Source: Bacteroidota bacterium
GTDB taxonomy: Bacteria; Bacteroidota; Bacteroidia; Chitinophagales; Chitinophagaceae
Assembly: GCA_023430465.1 (NCBI GenBank)
Contig: JAEZAM010000078.1
Span: 1 to 25,260, forward strand
Reading direction: 5' to 3'
Length of the DNA stretch: 25,260 bases
The notes below the pieces were generated by a model. The model was not told the DNA's origin and did not search any database. It saw only the letters and a list, made by a program, of their open reading frames with translations. Position 1 is the first letter of the stretch. Each line of letters opens with the position of its first letter. Of the stretch, positions 8,340 through 15,472 are shown in pieces. The translations under genes and the position numbers were made by a program.

Positions 8340-8373
8340 TACTTTCGAACCTCAACCCCGTTTTCTACCTTTA
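8340..8373 (+). promoter_or_regulatory. Candidate promoter region for the small exported protein gene
   Basis: Two octamers each match the Bacteroidota -7 consensus TAnnTTTG with one mismatch: TACTTTCG at 8340-8347 and TACCTTTA at 8366-8373. The second has a TTTC at 8343-8346 that could be a -33 element at 19-nt spacing. It would give a 5' leader of about 25-30 nt before the ATG at 8405. The first is identical to the octamer just before ruvA. Confidence 0.35.
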
Positions 8374-8404
8374 TCCCTGATTCCGATTCCATTCAAAAAC
8401 CGCC

Positions 8405-8908
8405 ATGAAGAACATCTTCCTTTTTTTGTTCACACTCCTGACCTTGCAGGTCTTTTCGCAGGACGTCATCCGGCAGCAATCCTGCCAGGATGAATTCATC
8501 AACAAACAGGTCGATAGTCTCAAGAATATGTTCGGCGCCCAGGGATTCCAGCTTGTGCGGGAGGCCTCCATCACGATGGAAAGCGAATTTGAAATGCCGG
8601 TAGTTATGCCGCTTACCCAGGGCGTACTCTACCAGTTCATTTTTATTGGCGATTACTCTTCCAAATTATATGAGGTAAGGATGTTCGACTGGAATGAAAA
8701 ACAGGTTGTCTTTCAGCAGAAACGCTGGGGTGATGTAGACGGGAACATCATATCCTACGCATACCAGCCACAATTTTCCGAGTTCCACATGATGAAACCT
8801 GTGCAGGTAAATAAAAAGAAGAAGAAAGGTATCTGCGGTTACGTCATGCTTTTTAAAAAGGCGGCACCTGAAGCGAAATCCAAACCTGCGGCCCACGACA
8901 AGTTCTGA
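8405..8908 (+). CDS. Small exported protein of unknown function
   Basis: A 167-residue protein I do not recognise. It starts with a good Sec signal peptide (MKNIFLFLFTLLTLQVFSQ, cleavage after about residue 19), so it is periplasmic, outer-membrane associated or secreted. There is no lipobox and no T9SS C-terminal domain. The mature part alternates hydrophobic and polar residues (for example VLYQFIFIGDYSSKLYEVRMFDW) and looks mostly beta. It holds three cysteines counting the second residue of the QQSCQDEF segment and one in GICGYVML. A basic run (NKKKKKG) precedes the last strand, and the tail is charged and disordered. It stands alone on the plus strand. Its stop codon directly abuts the stop of the convergent dehydrogenase gene. 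Confidence 0.75.
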   Translation: MKNIFLFLFTLLTLQVFSQDVIRQQSCQDEFINKQVDSLKNMFGAQGFQLVREASITMESEFEMPVVMPLTQGVLYQFIFIGDYSSKLYEVRMFDWNEKQVVFQQKRWGDVDGNIISYAYQPQFSEFHMMKPVQVNKKKKKGICGYVMLFKKAAPEAKSKPAAHDKF

Positions 8909-10183
8909 TCATCTGCCTATACCCTGGTAAACTATTCCAGCATCTTCCACCAGTTTTCGTTCCACGCTGTTTCGGCCATCGATGAAATGAGTAACCCCGG
9001 AGGCCGCAAGTTGTCTGAAGTCCAGGTCACGATATTGTGCATGCATGGTCACCAGGAACGCAACCGATGCGCCTGACTGGTATATGTCCTGGCAGGCCGT
9101 AAATCCTTTTGCACTGATCTCTTCTGAACTAAACTCTGTATCGTGTACGGTGTAGTCATAGCCGGCTTTTTCCAGTGCCCTGGCGAGCAGGTAAGTGGTG
9201 CTCAGCGAATCCTCCTTTACGTTCGGCCGGAAACTTAATCCCAGTATTAATGCCCGCTTTGGTGAAAGATTTTTGGGAAGCAGGGAGACAGCAAATTCGG
9301 CCATCTGGTTATTGATGATCCTGCTTTCCCTGGCCAATGTAAATTCAAGCCCCGCCGACCTGAAATTTTCCATGAGAAAATGCGGATATACCGGTGTACA
9401 GTGGCCACCCACCCCAATACCGGGCTGCAAGATGTTTGCTTCTCCGTCCGTATTGATCAGCGGGATCAGGTCGTTGAAATTGATGCCCTTAATAGTAGCA
9501 AATGTTGCAAGCTGATTCGCCAGCGCTATATTGATATCGCGGTAGAGCATGCCCGCAAGCTTCAGCATTTCCGCTGCTTCAATACTGCCCGCCTTTAGCA
9601 GGATTTGAGTGGAGAAAAAATGAAGATAGAGCCTGTACGCATCTTCGGTTGCTTCTTCTGTGATACCACCGATAATCTTTGGTATGCGCGAAAGCTGATC
9701 GAGCATGGTACCACTCTTTATCCGTTCCGGGCTATGAGCTAATTGAAAATCCTGGCCATGTGATTTACCCTCTTGTTCCAATACCCGCAGCACCTCGTTC
9801 CGGCTAAACCCTACCGGTATGGATGTCTCGATCACTATCACCCGCTTGTCTCGCAGATTCGGCGCTAAAGAGCGGATACACTGAAGGAATGGTTCCTGCT
9901 TTACCTTCTTCTCCTCATCAATGATCAGGGGAATGCAGACAATGATGCCATCGGCACCAGCCGATGCGGCATAGTCACCGGTGATCGCCAACCTCCCGGC
10001 AGCGAAACTTTCTGTCAGTATTTCCTGTAGCCCCGGCTCATTGGTGCGGAAAATCCGGTTCTCAAATTGCTCCGCAACCGCAGGGTTGGAATCTATCGCC
10101 ACCACTTCATGCCCATGCAACAACACATTTGCCGCTACTGCCTGTCCAATCTTACCGAATCCAACGACAATGATCTTTTTCAT
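8909..10183 (-). CDS. Nucleotide-sugar dehydrogenase (UDP-glucose/GDP-mannose dehydrogenase family, WecC/WbpA-like) with divergent active site
   Basis: This family oxidises the C6 alcohol of a nucleotide sugar to a uronic acid with two NAD+. The 424-residue product has an N-terminal Rossmann motif GFGKIG (8-13), a central helix with EMLKLAG (conserved Lys208) and the catalytic Cys262 in GGHC. Three usual features differ. WecC-type enzymes read KLxEN after the Lys, but here the Asn position is Met212. The Asp of the GGHCxxVDP motif is Tyr266. The C-terminal motif with D-x-R-x-S reads NVKEDSLS. It may act on UDP-GlcNAc or UDP-ManNAc, or may have changed chemistry. ATG 10183 is preferred to the in-frame GTG at 10201 because it starts at the Rossmann strand. 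It is separated from the upstream operon by a terminator. Confidence 0.85.
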   Translation of the reverse strand: MKKIIVVGFGKIGQAVAANVLLHGHEVVAIDSNPAVAEQFENRIFRTNEPGLQEILTESFAAGRLAITGDYAASAGADGIIVCIPLIIDEEKKVKQEPFLQCIRSLAPNLRDKRVIVIETSIPVGFSRNEVLRVLEQEGKSHGQDFQLAHSPERIKSGTMLDQLSRIPKIIGGITEEATEDAYRLYLHFFSTQILLKAGSIEAAEMLKLAGMLYRDINIALANQLATFATIKGINFNDLIPLINTDGEANILQPGIGVGGHCTPVYPHFLMENFRSAGLEFTLARESRIINNQMAEFAVSLLPKNLSPKRALILGLSFRPNVKEDSLSTTYLLARALEKAGYDYTVHDTEFSSEEISAKGFTACQDIYQSGASVAFLVTMHAQYRDLDFRQLAASGVTHFIDGRNSVERKLVEDAGIVYQGIGR

Positions 10184-10204
10184 AGTTGCATTTTCCTGCA
10201 CAAA

Positions 10205-10232
10205 TAAAAAACGCCGGTTGTAAAACCAGCGT
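10205..10232 (-). terminator. Intrinsic terminator after the polysaccharide operon
   Basis: On the minus strand the sequence forms a 9-bp stem, ACGCTGGTT with AACCGGCGT, closed by a TTAC loop and containing one T-G wobble. A run of six T follows, counting the last base of the stem. The wobble becomes a mismatch on the plus strand, so the structure is directional. It lies 36 nt after the stop of the aminotransferase gene and 22 nt before the dehydrogenase ATG. Confidence 0.8.
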
Positions 10233-10267
10233 AATTTATTAATATAAACTTGAACGGTATAATCAAT

Positions 10268-11398
10268 CTACCTGCCCACGTGCGCGCGGAAGCAGGCAAT
10301 GACTTTCTCGATATCCGCATCATTCATCGGGATGTACAGCGGCAGGATAATGCTCCTGTCTGCGGCATCCTCTGATACAGGTAATGAGACGCCGGCAGAC
10401 TCCTCTTTGTATGCGGTCTCGCGGTGAGAGGTCATGATACCACGGCGGGTGGAGATGCCATCATCCAGCATTTTCTGCATCAGCTCATTTCTTGACACCG
10501 GGCAGTTCTCTTTCAGGTAAATACTGTAAGACTGGTAATTGCTGAAATAGCCTTGCTCCTCGATTGGCAGCCTGATGCAATCAATATCGCGCAAAGCTTC
10601 ATGATAGCGCAGTGCAATCTTGCGGCGCTCTTCCACGATCCAGTCGAGTTTCTCCAGTTGCTTTATACCCACGGCCGCCTGGATATCCGTCATCCGGTAA
10701 TTATAGCCCACTTCGATATGATCTTCAAAAATCACTTTGGCAGACTCGTGCCGTACGCGGTCATTCACGGACATACCATGCTGGCGAAGGAGTTTCATGC
10801 GGTTGTAGAATGCTTCGTTGTTCGTGGTGATCATGCCGCCATCACCGGTGGAAACGACCTTGCGCGGATGGAATGAGAAGCAAACGAGATCGGAGTGACT
10901 GCCGATCCTGCCACCCTTGTACGATGAACCTGCGGCGCAGGCAGCGTCTTCTATAAGTTGAAGATTGTGTTTGGCAGCAAGCTCGCGGAATGCATCGATA
11001 TCCGCGGGCATACCGATCTGGTGTACCAGGAGGATGGCCTTTGTCCGGGGAGTGATGCGCTTTGCGGTATCAGCTACATCGAGATTGTATGTTACCGGAT
11101 TCACCTCGGCAAACACAGGTGTTGCTCCCACATATTTTATCGAGTTTGCGGTGGCCACATAACTCATCGAAGGACAAATGACCTCATCACCCGTCTTGAT
11201 TCCCGCTACGATCATAGCAAGGTGGAGGGCTGTCGTACAGTTGGACACGGCAACGGCGTATTTGGCACCGGTGTACGCTGCAAATTTCTCCTCGAACTCC
11301 GCTACACGCGGGCCCTGGGTGATCCAGCCGGTAAGGATCGTATCATAAGCGGCCTGAGCTTCCTGCTCAGTCAGGTATGGTTTTGCTATCGGGATCAT
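10268..11398 (-). CDS. DegT/DnrJ/EryC1/StrS-family sugar aminotransferase
   Basis: A 376-residue PLP enzyme that transfers an amino group, usually from glutamate, to a keto-sugar nucleotide in the cytoplasm. The N-terminal motif MIPIAKPYL and GWITQGP (24-30) are typical of the family. SNCTTALHLAM (52-62) binds the cofactor phosphate, Asp151 in IEDAACAAG contacts the pyridine nitrogen, and Lys180 in SFHPRKVVSTGDGG forms the Schiff base. The style of the C-terminal third recalls the perosamine-synthase/PseC branch, but the exact sugar cannot be assigned. Its start overlaps the epimerase stop by 4 bp (ATGA), and a terminator follows it, so it closes the operon. It is the second DegT enzyme in the cluster, which suggests a second amino sugar. 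Confidence 0.92.
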   Translation of the reverse strand: MIPIAKPYLTEQEAQAAYDTILTGWITQGPRVAEFEEKFAAYTGAKYAVAVSNCTTALHLAMIVAGIKTGDEVICPSMSYVATANSIKYVGATPVFAEVNPVTYNLDVADTAKRITPRTKAILLVHQIGMPADIDAFRELAAKHNLQLIEDAACAAGSSYKGGRIGSHSDLVCFSFHPRKVVSTGDGGMITTNNEAFYNRMKLLRQHGMSVNDRVRHESAKVIFEDHIEVGYNYRMTDIQAAVGIKQLEKLDWIVEERRKIALRYHEALRDIDCIRLPIEEQGYFSNYQSYSIYLKENCPVSRNELMQKMLDDGISTRRGIMTSHRETAYKEESAGVSLPVSEDAADRSIILPLYIPMNDADIEKVIACFRAHVGR

Positions 11399-12378
11399 GC
11401 TGGTTCTGTTGTTGCTTTTATTTTTTCAAAATACCATGCGGATAATTCCTTCATGCCCTGCTCAAGAGAAACAGTCGGCGTGAAGTTCAGCAGCGTCTTC
11501 GCCTTTTCTATATCCGCCAGCCTGCGGCTTACCGGGTTATATGCGGAAGAGGCCGTGTGCGATGGCTGCAGGTTCGAGTCATTCACTTTCAGCAATACAT
11601 CCAGGAGTTCTTTCAGACTCGTCTCTTCGCAGTTACCGATATTGAACGCCTCATCGGTCACATCGGCCTGGAGAGCCGCCACATTCGCCTTCGCAATGTC
11701 TTTTACGTACACGAAGTCCATGGTAGTTGACCCGTCGCCATGGATAACAGGGTTCGTACCTGTCCGGATACAGTCCAGCCATTTGATCATCACTTCGGTG
11801 TACTTTCCGTCAGTATCCATTCGCGGACCATATGCGTTAAAGTAGCGCAGCGCTACATAGTCCAGGCCATACATGAATTTAAAGCTGCGGAACAATTGCT
11901 CGCCCCAGAGTTTTGCAGCTCCGTAAAATGTCTGGTTGTTGTATGGATTGTCGGTTTCGGGTGTGGGGAAATGCTGGGCAAGTCCGTAAACTGATGCACT
12001 CGAACTGTAGATCACTTTTTTCACCTTATGCTTCACACAGAGATCAGCCACTTCAAAAGTGGATTTCAGCATTACATCAAAGGCTTCCCGGGGATTTGCC
12101 GCACAGGAATTGATGCGAAGCGCGGCCATGTGAAATACGTAATCGCAGCCTTCAATGCATTTTTCCAATAATGCTGTATCACGCATATCACCCTGGTGAA
12201 ATTCCACCACGGGATTGCCATAAAACGACTTCATATTTTCTTTGGATCCGCGTATGAAGTTGTCGATGATGACGATCTTCTTTGGTTCCAGTTTCAAAAG
12301 CTCCTCCGCCACATAGGATCCAATGAATCCCGCACCACCTGTTATCAGGATGGTGCTTCCTTTTACCTTGTTAAGCAT
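11395..12378 (-). CDS. NAD-dependent sugar epimerase/dehydratase (extended SDR)
   Basis: A 327-residue extended SDR acting on a nucleotide sugar. The NAD-binding motif is TGGAGFIG (13-20). SSSASVYG (125-132) holds the catalytic Ser, and Tyr152 and Lys156 lie in YGAAK. RYFNAYGPR and the later VYVKDIAKA segment are typical of the UDP-glucose/UDP-GlcNAc 4-epimerase branch. The short length and lack of a dehydratase Asp-Glu pair after a Thr at the SSSAS position argue for epimerase rather than 4,6-dehydratase, though I cannot exclude other chemistry. The end overlaps the aminotransferase start by 4 bp and the start overlaps the membrane-protein gene by 8 bp, so it is firmly inside the operon. Confidence 0.88.
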   Translation of the reverse strand: MLNKVKGSTILITGGAGFIGSYVAEELLKLEPKKIVIIDNFIRGSKENMKSFYGNPVVEFHQGDMRDTALLEKCIEGCDYVFHMAALRINSCAANPREAFDVMLKSTFEVADLCVKHKVKKVIYSSSASVYGLAQHFPTPETDNPYNNQTFYGAAKLWGEQLFRSFKFMYGLDYVALRYFNAYGPRMDTDGKYTEVMIKWLDCIRTGTNPVIHGDGSTTMDFVYVKDIAKANVAALQADVTDEAFNIGNCEETSLKELLDVLLKVNDSNLQPSHTASSAYNPVSRRLADIEKAKTLLNFTPTVSLEQGMKELSAWYFEKIKATTEPA

Positions 12379-12739
12379 GTTGACTATTGTTTAATGTTAG
12401 TATGATAATTCCTGAAATGATCAGCGCAAAACCAAGGAACGAGATCATGTTCAGTTGATCTTTGAAAATAAAATAACCTGCAATCACGGTCAGCACGAAG
12501 TTGATTCCCGCAGAGACCGGTATGATGAAGGTGAAATTTCCCGCCGATAAGGCTTTGAACAGCACCAATGCCGAGACAAAGATCAGTGCAAAGGCAGCGA
12601 TGACCTGGAAATCAAGCAGGAATTTGATCCAGTCACTAAGCACGTTCAGCGCCCGGCCTTTCAGCTTCCACTTGATCAGGGCTGCGCCCGATACGTTCAG
12701 CAGGGCATAAAAGAAACAGAAAGTGATTGCTTTGATCAT
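12371..12739 (-). CDS. Small multidrug-resistance/EamA-type membrane protein, possible lipid-linked sugar flippase
   Basis: A 122-residue inner-membrane protein with four predicted helices at about 3-22, 45-67, 72-92 and 97-116. This is the layout of the SMR/EmrE group and of ArnE/ArnF. It lacks the early membrane-embedded Glu that defines EmrE drug pumps (the first helix reads FFYALLNVSGAALIKW), so drug export is unlikely. It overlaps the GT2 gene by 4 bp and the epimerase gene by 8 bp. In Gram-negative bacteria ArnE/ArnF flip undecaprenyl-phosphate-linked Ara4N made with ArnC help, and a DPM1/ArnC-like GT2 lies directly upstream here. A flippase role is inferred from that context. Confidence 0.8.
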   Translation of the reverse strand: MIKAITFCFFYALLNVSGAALIKWKLKGRALNVLSDWIKFLLDFQVIAAFALIFVSALVLFKALSAGNFTFIIPVSAGINFVLTVIAGYFIFKDQLNMISFLGFALIISGIIILTLNNSQHA

Positions 12740-13680
12740 GCGTTTTCCAGTTCAACTATTTCATCGATAATAAACACCGGCCGGCGACGGCTGGCATCTA
12801 GTGTCCGCCAGAGATATTCAGCAATGATACCAAGTGAAATGTTGGTGATGCCAAAACCGATCATCAGAATGGAGACCAACGCTGGCCACCCGGCCGCCAG
12901 GTCATCAAATACAAATTTCCGTACTACTATGTAACCTGACCAGATGATGCCTGCAATGAAGAACAGGATACCGATAAAGGACACCAGCCTGATAGGTGCA
13001 AACGAGAAGGCTACAAAGGAATCGATCAGCAGCTTTATCTTCTTGGCGATCGTCCACTTCGACTTACCGGCTTTTCGGGCTGTTTTCTGGTACTCTACAA
13101 AATCCTGCCGGAACCCGAGATTCAGTATCTGCAGGAAAACACTGGAGTTGCCTTCCACATTCCGGTTAACCGCATCGGCCACTTTCCTGTTGAAGAGCAC
13201 CACATCAAACCCTCGATCGGGGTAGCGGCGGTTCACATATTTCTGCATCAGCCTCGAGTAGAACTTCGAGAACTGCTTTTCGAAAAATGAATTCTGTGTA
13301 CCCATGCGATGCGCCCAGACAATATCATTTTCGTTTTCCACTGCCTTGGCATACATCGTTGTCACGTTGGTGATCGGGTCCTGGAGATCTGCATACAGGA
13401 AAGTGATATACTCGCCTTTGGCATGCATGATCCCTGCGCGCAGCGCAGCGTGAGAACCATAGTTCTGCGAAAAACTGATCAGGCGTGTATTTGGCGGAAA
13501 CTTCGTTGCGCGGATCATATTGACCGAGCTGTCGGTGGATCCGTCATTTACCATCATCACTTCAAAGCGGAGATCCGGCCGGCTTGCCGTAAAATTCAGC
13601 AACTCGTCTGCGAGCCTCGGGATATTATCCTCTTCATTGAGAAAAGGAATGATGATCGTTATATCAATTCTGGGTTCCAT
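12736..13680 (-). CDS. GT2 glycosyltransferase, polyprenyl-phosphate sugar type (DPM1/ArnC/GtrB-like)
   Basis: A 314-residue GT-A glycosyltransferase likely to transfer a sugar from a nucleotide donor to undecaprenyl phosphate at the inner face of the membrane. It starts with TIIIPFLNEEDNI (8-20), has VNDGSTD (44-50), the metal-binding DLQD (98-101), and a catalytic-domain end near residue 220. Two membrane helices follow at about 230-255 and 264-290, then a basic segment and a short acidic tail. This two-helix tail is the mark of the DPM1/ArnC/GtrB group. The frame extends to a TTG at 13686, but ATG 13680 is the better start. It overlaps the upstream acyltransferase gene by 17 bp and the SMR-type gene by 4 bp. 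Confidence 0.92.
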   Translation of the reverse strand: MEPRIDITIIIPFLNEEDNIPRLADELLNFTASRPDLRFEVMMVNDGSTDSSVNMIRATKFPPNTRLISFSQNYGSHAALRAGIMHAKGEYITFLYADLQDPITNVTTMYAKAVENENDIVWAHRMGTQNSFFEKQFSKFYSRLMQKYVNRRYPDRGFDVVLFNRKVADAVNRNVEGNSSVFLQILNLGFRQDFVEYQKTARKAGKSKWTIAKKIKLLIDSFVAFSFAPIRLVSFIGILFFIAGIIWSGYIVVRKFVFDDLAAGWPALVSILMIGFGITNISLGIIAEYLWRTLDASRRRPVFIIDEIVELENA

Positions 13681-14311
13681 GCGCAATAGGCTTTTTAATT
13701 TCTCTTGCCGGGTTGCCGGCTACCCGCGATTGCGGAGGGATTGATTTTACAACATTGCTGCCCAGGCCTATCAGCGTGAACTCGCCGATGGAAATGCCAT
13801 TGATCACATTGGTGCCACTGCCTATGTAGCAATTATTGCCAATGGTAGTACCACCTGCTACAGCAACATTGGAACCGATCAGTGTATAGTCGTTGATTCG
13901 GCTGTCATGGTGCACGACTGAATTTGGCAGTATACAAACATGATCACCGATTACTGCATTGCTGGTGATGACCACACCGGCCATGATAAGGCAGTTACGC
14001 CCGATCCTCACCTGCCGGCCGATCCTCGCCGAGGGATGTATCACACTTACCAGCCTTTCGTCGGGAATACCCAGGGAGGCGATATGCTCATGACGTTTGG
14101 GAAATGAGACCGCACTGCCCGGAACGGCGAGCACAAACGCGTCGGGAAACATTTCCAGCGCACTCCGATCATAAACTTTTACCCCATAAGGTGTGTCGCC
14201 CTGGCGGGATACAGTATCATCGATGAAGCCAACCAGCTCAAACTGATCACCGAGGCAATCTACGGCTTCGAGCGCATTGCCGTTATAAGGGAAGATGAGC
14301 AGCTTTTTCAT
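13664..14311 (-). CDS. NeuD/PglD-like sugar N- or O-acyltransferase (left-handed beta-helix)
   Basis: A 215-residue acyltransferase that probably acetylates an amino sugar nucleotide with acetyl-CoA. Residues 1 to about 90 form the small N-terminal alpha/beta domain, and about 91-205 are hexapeptide repeats (IGRQVRIGRN, then IGDHV, IGSNV, IGNNC, IGSGT, IGEFT). The active-site region reads VVHHDSRIND; PglD and NeuD relatives have NHD there, so His135 is the expected base. The N-terminal loop reads FPYNGNALE where relatives usually have a glycine-rich GAGGHA-like turn, so nucleotide binding may differ. The gene lies 1 nt after the WbpE-like aminotransferase gene, which suggests the two act on the same or related sugars. 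Confidence 0.85.
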   Translation of the reverse strand: MKKLLIFPYNGNALEAVDCLGDQFELVGFIDDTVSRQGDTPYGVKVYDRSALEMFPDAFVLAVPGSAVSFPKRHEHIASLGIPDERLVSVIHPSARIGRQVRIGRNCLIMAGVVITSNAVIGDHVCILPNSVVHHDSRINDYTLIGSNVAVAGGTTIGNNCYIGSGTNVINGISIGEFTLIGLGSNVVKSIPPQSRVAGNPAREIKKPIAHGTQN

Positions 14312-14312
14312 C

Positions 14313-15416
14313 TTAACTGTATTTATTCACGGCATTGATCACCTGCGTCACATCCTCATCTGTGAGCTCCGCGTACATAGGTAATGATACACAATGTGAA
14401 GCCAGGTATTCAGAATGGGGGAAATCGCCGTTTTTATAACCGAGGTGACTGTAAGCCTTTTGCAGGTGACAGGGAACAGGGTAGTGAAAAGCAGCTACTA
14501 TGTTATTGGCGTCGAGGTGTTTTACAAAACGGTCTTTATCTTCTGTTGTCACGACGAACAGGTGAAATACAGAGTCAGCAAACGCAGGCTGTGACTGCAT
14601 TTTTACCAGTGGGTTGGTGATCTCGCTGAGATAGCGTTTTGCAATTGCCCGGCGGCGATCATTCCATCCCTGGAGATATTTCAATTTCACGGAGAGTGAA
14701 GCTCCCTCGAGGCCACCCATCCGGTAGTTATAACCGATCTCATCGTGATAGTAACGAACTGTGCATCCATGGTTGCGAAGGCTTTGCAGGTGCTTGAGAT
14801 AACGTTCGCTATTGGTGGTGATACCACCGGCTTCGCCGCAGGCACCAAGATTTTTGCCCGGGTAGAAACTGAAGCAGGCCATTTCTCCGAAACCACCTAC
14901 TGGCTTTCCGTTGTATCTCGCTCCCTGTGCCTGTGCGGCATCTTCTACCAGGAACAGGTCATGCTTACGGCAGATGGCTTCCACAGCTTCAATATCGAAT
15001 GGCTGACCATATAGATGTACGCCAATCACAGCCTTTGTCTTATCGGTGATCTTTTCTTCAATTTTTGTTGCATCGATCTGCCATGTATCAGGATGACAGT
15101 CTACAAAAACCGGTGTGGCACCGGCATGGCTGACACCCCATGCTGTAGCGATGAACGTGTTGGCGGGAATGATCACTTCATCACCGGCACCAATACCCAA
15201 TGCCAGCATGGCAAGATGGAGGGCGGTTGTGCCATTGCTCACACCTGCTGAATATTTGGTATCGCAGAAATCCGCAAATGATTTCTCAAATTCTTCTACA
15301 AATGGTCCGCCGGAGAAAGCTGTTTTTTCATATACTTTTTCAAAGGCTTCAAATACTTCGGCCTTGATCTGCTGGTGCTGACCGCGAAGGTCCAGGCAGG
15401 GAATTTTTCTTTCCAT
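14313..15416 (-). CDS. wbpE: DegT-family aminotransferase, WbpE-like (UDP-3-keto-GlcNAcA aminotransferase)
   Basis: A 367-residue PLP aminotransferase. LDLRGQHQQIKAE (8-20) is the N-terminal signature of the WbpE/FdtB subgroup. SNGTTALHLAM (60-70) binds the phosphate, Asp159 in VEDAAQAQG pairs with the pyridine nitrogen, and Lys188 in SFYPGKNLGACGEAGG carries PLP. WbpE converts the 3-keto product of WbpB to UDP-GlcNAc(3NH2)A with glutamate. The assignment rests on sequence style plus the B-D-E gene order, which matches the order in Pseudomonas aeruginosa. A 3-keto-6-deoxy sugar (FdtB-type) substrate cannot be excluded. It lies 52 nt after the acetyltransferase gene, across a short tandem repeat. 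Confidence 0.87.
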   Translation of the reverse strand: MERKIPCLDLRGQHQQIKAEVFEAFEKVYEKTAFSGGPFVEEFEKSFADFCDTKYSAGVSNGTTALHLAMLALGIGAGDEVIIPANTFIATAWGVSHAGATPVFVDCHPDTWQIDATKIEEKITDKTKAVIGVHLYGQPFDIEAVEAICRKHDLFLVEDAAQAQGARYNGKPVGGFGEMACFSFYPGKNLGACGEAGGITTNSERYLKHLQSLRNHGCTVRYYHDEIGYNYRMGGLEGASLSVKLKYLQGWNDRRRAIAKRYLSEITNPLVKMQSQPAFADSVFHLFVVTTEDKDRFVKHLDANNIVAAFHYPVPCHLQKAYSHLGYKNGDFPHSEYLASHCVSLPMYAELTDEDVTQVINAVNKYS

Positions 15417-15436
15417 AAAAACTGAGATCGGTTGTT

Positions 15437-15472
15437 TGTTAAGGTTGAGATTAAGGTTGAGGTTGAGATCAG
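15437..15472. repeat. Hexanucleotide tandem repeat (consensus GGTTGA) in the wbpD-wbpE gap
   Basis: Six consecutive 6-mers read TGTTAA, GGTTGA, GATTAA, GGTTGA, GGTTGA, GATCAG. Three are identical and the others differ at one to three positions. The tract fills most of the 52-nt gap and reaches 4 bases into the end of the acetyltransferase gene, including its stop codon. Confidence 0.75.

Noticed and set aside
10958..11845. A 295-codon plus-strand open frame over the epimerase and aminotransferase genes
   Set aside because: It lies antisense to two well-supported genes, has no recognisable domain and no start context. It is a by-product of their codon use.
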